11,441 nt of DNA, taken from the NCBI GenBank assembly GCA_964393895.1, contig CAYMWP010000141.1, positions 1-11,441 on the forward strand, in the 5' to 3' direction. The DNA comes from B4-G1 sp964393895 (GTDB taxonomy: Bacteria > Chloroflexota > Anaerolineae > B4-G1). Numbering within the stretch: position 1 is the stretch's first letter; the number at the start of each line of letters is the position of its first letter. Of the stretch, positions 7,114-11,441 are shown piece after piece. The notes beneath the pieces are model-generated. The model saw only the letters and a program-made list of their open reading frames with translations, was not told the origin of the DNA and did no database searches. A program made the position numbers and the translations under genes.

Positions 7114-8420
7114 TGACTCTTCTCACCCCCATCCACGTCGGCACTGGGGAGAGCCTGGAGCCCTTCGAATACGTCGTCGCCGGCGACACGCTCTACCGCT
7201 TCACGCTCGACAATTTCCTGCTGGCCCTCGACCGCGACGACCAGGCCCGCTTTGTCGAAGCCGTCGAGCACAGCGTACCCGCCACCCGCCGCTTCGTCTC
7301 CCAGCACGTGGATGTGGCCGTGCGCGTCGCCCGCTTCGAGGCCGACGTCTCCCCCGCCGCCCGCGCTCTCTACGACGGGCGCATGGAGGGCGGCGTGGCC
7401 CACCCCGAGGTATTTGCCTGTATCCGCACCGGCGAGCGTCCCTACGTCCCCGGCTCCTCCCTCAAGGGCGCGCTGCGCACCGCGCTCCTCTACCACGCGA
7501 TGGATAAGGACAATCCTGCCGACAACGCCCGCCGGCTGGAGCAGGCCGTCTTTGGCTTCCGCACCGTCCAGCAGGACCCATTCCGCGCCTTCAAGCTGGG
7601 TGACGGCCAGCCTTTGGAAGCGCGCTCCCGCGTGCGAGCAGTGGCCGTCAACACTCAGCGGGCCGGCCGCTGGTCTGAGGACGTGGCCGTCCTCGTAGAA
7701 ACCGTGCCTGGGACGCTATCGGATAGTGCCGAGACAACCTCCAAACACGCCGTCACCTTCGACGCTGACTTTTACCGCTACCACAAGCAGGCCTTCCGCC
7801 TCAGCGCGGGCGGGGCGCTCGTCGCCTGCCGCGACTTTTACACCGCGCACCTGGCCGCCGAGCGCGACTATACCCGCGGGCTGTCACAAACCGCAGCCGC
7901 CTACGATGCCCTCGCCGCCCACGCTCAAGAATTGCCCGACCACGCCTGCCTGGTGCGCCTGGCCTGGGGCAGCGGGCGCGACGCCACCACCGTCGCCTAC
8001 GGGCTGCGCGATTCCCGCTCCCCCACCTCCCGCCGCCTCACCGCCGACGGCTTTCCCCTCGGCTGGGCCGAGCTGGCTCTCTTTGACGCCCAGGGCCAGC
8101 CCGTCGCGGCCGAAGAAGCGCTGCCCCCTGTGAGCGCGCCGCCCGAGCGAGCCCCTCGGGACGCCGGCCCTAGCAGTCTGCACAACCTGCGGGAGGGGAT
8201 GGAGTTGGAGGGCACGGTCCGGCGCACCGCCGACTTTGGCGCGTTCGTGGATGTCGGTGTGAATCGGGATGGCCTCATCCACATCTCCCAACTGGCCGAT
8301 TACTTTGTGGAACGGGTGGAGAACGTCGTACGGACCGGCGACCGCGTGCGCGTGCGCGTCCTGGACGTAGACCTGGAGCGCCGCCGCATCGGCCTGAAAT
8401 TGCTGGAGGTGATCCGCTAA
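7092..8420 (+). CDS. csm5: type III-A RAMP protein Csm5 fused to an S1 RNA-binding domain
   Basis: Csm5 caps the 3' end of the crRNA in the Csm complex and is needed for crRNA maturation; in Staphylococcus it recruits the exonuclease PNPase. The first part is typical: LVTLLTPIHVGTGES at residues 7-21 and PGSSLKGALRTAL at 120-132. After a proline/alanine-rich linker (about 338-363), residues 367-440 form an S1 (OB-fold) domain: EGTVRRTADFGAFVDVGV, DGLIHISQLADYFVE, then VRVRVLDVDLERRRIGLKL. It most resembles the S1 domain of Tex-type proteins. The protein is therefore longer (442 residues) than usual Csm5. Its ATG has GAGG at 7078-7081 and lies inside the end of the preceding gene. The S1 reading frame is continuous with csm5 and cas6 follows directly, so this is a true fusion. 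Confidence 0.93.
   Translation: MSSYSILVTLLTPIHVGTGESLEPFEYVVAGDTLYRFTLDNFLLALDRDDQARFVEAVEHSVPATRRFVSQHVDVAVRVARFEADVSPAARALYDGRMEGGVAHPEVFACIRTGERPYVPGSSLKGALRTALLYHAMDKDNPADNARRLEQAVFGFRTVQQDPFRAFKLGDGQPLEARSRVRAVAVNTQRAGRWSEDVAVLVETVPGTLSDSAETTSKHAVTFDADFYRYHKQAFRLSAGGALVACRDFYTAHLAAERDYTRGLSQTAAAYDALAAHAQELPDHACLVRLAWGSGRDATTVAYGLRDSRSPTSRRLTADGFPLGWAELALFDAQGQPVAAEEALPPVSAPPERAPRDAGPSSLHNLREGMELEGTVRRTADFGAFVDVGVNRDGLIHISQLADYFVERVENVVRTGDRVRVRVLDVDLERRRIGLKLLEVIR
8405..8412 (+). promoter_or_regulatory. ribosome binding site of cas6
   Basis: GGAGGTGA within the csm5 end lies eight bases before the GTG at 8421 and supports that non-ATG start immediately after the csm5 stop. Confidence 0.75.
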
Positions 8421-9389
8421 GTGGATGACCTGATCCGCCTTCCCGACCTATCCCTGGCCCGCTACCGCTTTACGCTGGAAGCGCTGGACCCGCTCCACCT
8501 GCCCCCCTTCAAGGGCAGCGCGCTGCGCGGCGGGTTCGGCTACACCCTCAAGCGACTCACCTGCTACCGCTCGCGCGGCGATTGCAAAGCGTGCGGGCTG
8601 GGCAACGACTGCGTCTACGGCTACCTCTTCGAGACCTCCCCGCCGGAGGATTCCCAAGTCCTGCGCACCCATCAGGCCATCCCCCGCCCCTTTGTCATCC
8701 AGCCGCCACTCGACCGGGGCAGCACCTTCCAGCCGGGAGACCGGCTCGACTTCCACGTCGTGCTGGTCGGCCGCGCCATCGCTTACCTGCCCTACTTTGC
8801 CCTCGTCTTTCAGGAGCTGGGCAAAACGGGGCTGGGGCGCAGCCGCGGCCAGTACGTCCTTCGAGATGTCCAGGCCATCCATCCTTTGAACGGTCTGGAG
8901 CAGCCCATCTACGACGGCGAGACCTTGCTCAGCACAGAACTGGAGGTCACACCGGAGGAGATCACCGCCTGGGCGGAGAGCCTGTCGGCCGGCCAACTGA
9001 CCATCCATTTCCTCACCCCCGCCCGCCTCAAGCACGCGGGCCAGTTTGCGCGGGAGAGGGTGGACTTTCACGTCCTGGTGCGGGCGCTCCTGCGGCGGCT
9101 CTCCTCCCTCTCCTACTTTCACTGCGGGCAACAGTGGGACATCGACTATCGTGGTTGGATCGAACGTGCGGAGAAAATACGAATCGTCGGGCATCACACA
9201 GCCTGGCAGGCCTGGGGGCGCCGCTCCGGGCGGCAAAAGCAGCGCATAAATATGGGCGGCGTCGTGGGGGACGTCACCTACTCCGGCGACCTGGCCCCCT
9301 TCCGCCCCCTTCTCGCCCTGGGCCAGTGGATCCACGCCGGCAAGGGAGCCGTCTTTGGCAATGGGCAGTACACTCTTGACGGCCAGTAG
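8421..9389 (+). CDS. cas6: CRISPR pre-crRNA endoribonuclease Cas6
   Basis: Cas6 cuts the long array transcript within each repeat to give crRNAs with an 8-base 5' handle. The 322-residue product shows the family marks: PFKGSALRGGFGYTLKRL at residues 29-46, four cysteines (C48, C55, C58, C64) in the arrangement usual for this branch and probably binding zinc, a YLFET segment just after, and a glycine-rich loop GKGAVFGNGQY at 307-317 near the C-terminus. It starts at GTG directly after the csm5 stop TAA, with a strong Shine-Dalgarno site, and is the last protein gene before the array. I cannot assign the catalytic residues from sequence alone. Confidence 0.93.
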   Translation: MDDLIRLPDLSLARYRFTLEALDPLHLPPFKGSALRGGFGYTLKRLTCYRSRGDCKACGLGNDCVYGYLFETSPPEDSQVLRTHQAIPRPFVIQPPLDRGSTFQPGDRLDFHVVLVGRAIAYLPYFALVFQELGKTGLGRSRGQYVLRDVQAIHPLNGLEQPIYDGETLLSTELEVTPEEITAWAESLSAGQLTIHFLTPARLKHAGQFARERVDFHVLVRALLRRLSSLSYFHCGQQWDIDYRGWIERAEKIRIVGHHTAWQAWGRRSGRQKQRINMGGVVGDVTYSGDLAPFRPLLALGQWIHAGKGAVFGNGQYTLDGQ

Positions 9390-9411
9390 CGTAAATCGCC
9401 AATTTGCCCCA

Positions 9412-9455
9412 TGCGAGCATCGAGGGGGGTATACCCACTTTCAGAGATGCTCGCA
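9412..9455. repeat. leader hairpin element, copy 1
   Basis: TGCGAGCATC (9412-9421) and GATGCTCGCA (9446-9455) are perfect 10-base arms. The 24-base interior contains the palindrome GGGTATACCC (9427-9436), so a two-part stem can form. Confidence 0.75.
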
Positions 9456-9534
9456 AACCGGGCGGAGGCGACGGCAAGATATGGCAGTTGGAGCGACGCC
9501 AGGTGCAAGATGTGGGGGGTAAAAGTGAGCCACA

Positions 9535-9578
9535 TGCGAGCATCCCCCCTGTTTTGGGGGGGTAACGAGATGCTCGCA
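9535..9578. repeat. leader hairpin element, copy 2
   Basis: The same 10-base arms recur at 9535-9544 and 9569-9578. Here the interior holds CCCCCC (9544-9549) and GGGGGGG (9556-9562) around TGTTTT. Both copies are 44 bases long and the downstream arms share GAGATGCTCGCAAA, but the interiors differ in sequence while both keep an inner stem. Confidence 0.75.
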
Positions 9579-9688
9579 AAACGCCAGGTGGGGCGTCATA
9601 CCCACGAAAGGAGGCAAAATGAGGCCCCGGTGGGGCCCAGGTGGGGCAAAAGAGGCAAAAATCCGCCCCACAGGCCCCGCAGAGTGCA

Positions 9689-10660
9689 GTGGAAATACCT
9701 GCCCCGATGAGTAGGGGATTGTGACGTCCACACGCCGTTACCAAGGTCACAATAATCAACAGTGGAAATACCTGCCCCGATGAGTAGGGGATTGTGACCC
9801 CACGTATGAACTTCACCATTCTCGTTTCTGAACATTTGTGGAAATACCTGCCCCGATGAGTAGGGGATTGTGACTACTCGGCCGACGTCGCGTCGAATGC
9901 GTCGGGGTCGGAGTGGAAATACCTGCCCCGATGAGTAGGGGATTGTGACCGGTTGGCCAGTGCTTGCGCGCCACCCATCGAACGTGGTGTTCGTGTGGAA
10001 ATACCTGCCCCGATGAGTAGGGGATTGTGACTCCCAGATAGGCAGCTCCTGCGCCCACTTGGGAAGATGAGTGGAAATACCTGCCCCGATGAGTAGGGGA
10101 TTGTGACAGAATCCGAGGCAGCGCGCGATCTCGGCCTCTTCTTCTGGTGGAAATACCTGCCCCGATGAGTAGGGGATTGTGACTAGCCAGCCACTAGTCC
10201 TAGAACAAATACTACTGCAATCAGTGAAAATACCTGCCCCGATGAGTAGGGGATTGTGACCCTCCGGCTCGGGCGTCTCGGTTGGCTTGGGGGTCGGCGG
10301 TGGAAATACCTGCCCCGATGAGTAGGGGATTGTGACCTCTTGGTTGTCCCTGGTCAATCGTAATCGTAACCGGATTGGGTGGAAATACCTGCCCCGATGA
10401 GTAGGGGATTGTGACGATGACGGGGTCTCCTGGCACCGGTTGAAGTGGGGTGAGTGGGGTGGAAATACCTGCCCCGATGAGTAGGGGATTGCGGCGACCC
10501 TCGCTTCGCTCCGGTCGCTGGGCAGTTCCGGCAGACCGGAACTGCTATAAGCGGGGCGCAAGCCCCACGAGTGGAAATACCTGCCCCGATGAATAGGGGA
10601 TTGCTACCGAGGTTCGGGCGGGGGGTTGCAGCCGTCCTCCTGGACGGTGGAAATACCTGC
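9689..10660 (+). CRISPR. type III-A CRISPR array, 13 repeats (last one truncated) and 12 spacers
   Basis: The repeat is 37 bases, starting GTGGAAATACC and ending GGGGATTGTGAC. Copies start at 9689, 9762, 9838, 9913, 9995, 10071, 10147, 10224, 10300, 10379, 10459, 10571 and 10647. Nine copies are identical. The eighth has G4A; the eleventh has T34C and A36G; the twelfth has G23A, T34C and G35T; the last keeps only 14 bases. Spacers are 36, 39, 38, 45, 39, 39, 40, 39, 42, 43, 75 and 39 bases long, the loose spacing usual for type III. CCCC (positions 14-17) pairs with GGGG (26-29); cutting after GGGG leaves the 8-base handle ATTGTGAC, so transcription is on the + strand from the cas6 side. Confidence 0.98.
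10496..10570. repeat. hairpin-rich 75-base element in spacer position 11
   Basis: This interval is nearly twice the length of the others and folds into consecutive hairpins: GCGACC (10494-10499) with GGTCGC (10513-10518); GCAGTTCCGG (10522-10531) with CCGGAACTGC (10536-10545), a perfect 10-base stem; and GGGGC (10553-10557) with GCCCC (10562-10566) closed by a GCAA tetraloop. It looks like an inserted REP-like palindromic element, not a normal phage-derived spacer. Confidence 0.65.
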
Positions 10661-10664
10661 AATT

Positions 10665-10698
10665 AGACTTGGGAAGTCTCAAAAAGACTTCCCAAGTC
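10665..10698. repeat. perfect 15-base inverted repeat just after the array
   Basis: AGACTTGGGAAGTCT (10665-10679) and AGACTTCCCAAGTCT (10684-10698) are exact reverse complements with CAAA between them. Each arm is also nearly self-palindromic (AGACTT/AAGTCT). It begins five bases after the truncated last repeat, so it may mark the junction where the array was cut off. There is no T-run after it, so it is not an obvious terminator. Confidence 0.8.
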
Positions 10699-10849
10699 TG
10701 GCCTGCCGAGACGCTAACTGCACAGGTGGAAATTTTATCCTGAGCGGAGGCGAAGAACTGGCGGGAGCGGCTGAGCAGCAGTTACAGAACGAGTTTGGGA
10801 CTCTGGCCTGGTCCCTTGCCCCAGGACGATGATGCATTCCACTGACTGA
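10699..10849. other. noncoding stretch with no recognised feature
   Basis: I see no recognisable gene, RNA or repeat here. A short + frame (10626-10832) runs across the array end and the palindrome and resembles nothing I know. Confidence 0.5.
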
Positions 10850-11092
10850 ACCCTATCGGGACTGCTTCTCATCGCAGCCACCCTGGAGCTTGTTGGTGAT
10901 CTGGCCTTCAAATGGTGGGCTGAAACAGACCGCTGGCCAGGGCTCGCTATCGGTCTGGTCGTCTATAGCCTGGCGCTGGTCATTTTTGCCCGGCCGTCGC
11001 GGCGCGCTGAACCGGCCGCCATCTTTGCCTTGTGGGTGGGGATCGCCGTCATGTTGCTGGCCCTGGCCAGCCGGTGGTGCCGCGCAATCTGA
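10850..11092 (+). pseudogene. decayed small multidrug resistance (SMR/EmrE-like) transporter fragment
   Basis: The open frame gives 80 residues with two to three membrane helices. It aligns well by eye with EmrE: LLIAATLELVGDLAFKWW carries the TM1 glutamate (E13) in the right place, followed by RWPGLAIGLVVYSLAL and then ALWVGIAVMLLAL, matching the EmrE AIWSGVGIVLISLL segment. A TGA stands directly before the first codon (10847-10849) and no ATG, GTG or TTG can start the frame before TM1. The product stops after TM3 (ASRWCRAI), lacking the FGE/TM4 part of about 30 residues. I read it as a broken gene, not an active transporter. It has no functional link with the CRISPR locus. Confidence 0.55.
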
Positions 11093-11139
11093 GCGCCACC
11101 GGGCAAGTCCGGCAGTTATATCGCCTGCTGTACGAGAGC

Positions 11140-11441
11140 GAGATGTGTTTTCAGGCTCAAAAACTGCCCAAATCAGCGGTTTTGGGCGAGCACAAGCTCG
11201 GCAGAGACCTCCGAGGTCTAGGGTCTCTACTGAAATGAAACGGGTGTGTTTCAAATAAGTTGGGCAAGACCTCGGAGGTCTAATGAGATGTGTTTTCAGG
11301 CTCAAAAACTGCCCAAATCAGCGGTTTTGGGCGAGCACAAGCTCGGCAGAGACCTCCGAGGTCTAGGGTCTCTACTGAAATGAAACGGGTGTGTTTCAAA
11401 TAAGTTGGGCAAGACCTCGGAGGTCTAATGAGATGTGTTTT
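11140..11441. repeat. 145-base perfect tandem repeat, running off the window
   Basis: A 145-base unit occurs at 11140-11284 and 11285-11429 without a visible difference, and a third copy begins at 11430 and is cut by the window end. Each unit is packed with stems. In copy 1 GCCCAAA pairs with TTTGGGC, CGAGC with GCTCG, and TGAAAC with GTTTCA. The palindromes AGACCTCCGAGGTCT (11205-11219) and AGACCTCGGAGGTCT (11267-11281) are reverse complements of each other. No coding frame is supported. Confidence 0.9.

Larger units (their letters stand above)
9390..9688 (+). promoter_or_regulatory. CRISPR leader region
   Basis: No gene is supported in these 299 bases between cas6 and the first repeat. The intact repeats start at its right edge while decayed repeats lie at the far end of the array, which marks this as the leader side. 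It is unusually structured: two similar hairpin elements (9412-9455 and 9535-9578), a GGCCCC/GGGGCC hairpin (9623-9637), CCAGGTGGGGC twice (9584-9594 and 9637-9647), and GAGGCAAAA twice (9611 and 9652). A promoter for the array is expected here, but I cannot point to clear -35 and -10 boxes. Confidence 0.7.

Noticed and set aside
8448..9335. Minus-strand open frame of 295 codons opposite cas6
   Set aside because: Shadow of cas6, which has clear family motifs on the + strand.
9596..10561. Long minus-strand open frame (321 codons) across the array
   Set aside because: It is translated CRISPR repeat; peptides such as IPYSSGQVFP recur at each repeat. It is not a gene.
10890..11258. 122-codon + frame downstream of the array
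   Set aside because: It overlaps the SMR remnant in another frame, enters the tandem repeat and resembles no known protein.

Overview
The window is a type III-A (Csm) CRISPR-Cas locus read entirely on the + strand, followed by its CRISPR array and a repeat-rich noncoding tail. The Cas genes are GC-rich and tightly packed. Together with a death-like effector-associated domain and abundant intergenic palindromes, this suggests a filamentous or thermophilic-type bacterium such as a Chloroflexota (Anaerolineae/Caldilineae-like). That assignment is an inference from style, not from a marker gene.

Layout: 1-257 upstream region with a strong hairpin; cas10/csm1 (258-2924), csm2 (2921-3358) and csm3 (3355-4122) joined by 4-base ATGA overlaps; a 201-base gap with a terminator-like hairpin; csm4 (4324-5358); an AT-richer inserted gene (5446-7113) encoding a putative Cap4/DUF4297-like nuclease with a C-terminal effector-associated domain; csm5 with a fused S1 RNA-binding domain (7092-8420); cas6 (8421-9389); a leader of about 300 bases with two similar hairpin elements; a 12-spacer array with 37-base repeats (9689-10660) whose right end is decayed; then palindromes, a decayed SMR transporter fragment and a perfect 145-base tandem repeat running off the window.

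How it works together: Cas6 would cut the array transcript at the 3' side of the CCCC/GGGG repeat stem, leaving the 8-base 5' handle AUUGUGAC. Csm4 and Cas10 hold the handle end, Csm3 and Csm2 form the filaments and Csm5 caps the 3' end. Csm3 keeps its target-RNA cleaving Asp. Cas10 keeps the HD nuclease motif and the GGDD cyclase motif, so cyclic oligoadenylate signalling is predicted. No CARF effector (Csm6-like) and no cas1/cas2 are visible here.

The two most interesting points are the nuclease-EAD protein, translationally coupled into the middle of the csm operon where an ancillary effector would be expected, and the Csm5-S1 fusion, which places an exonuclease-type RNA-binding domain at the crRNA 3' end.
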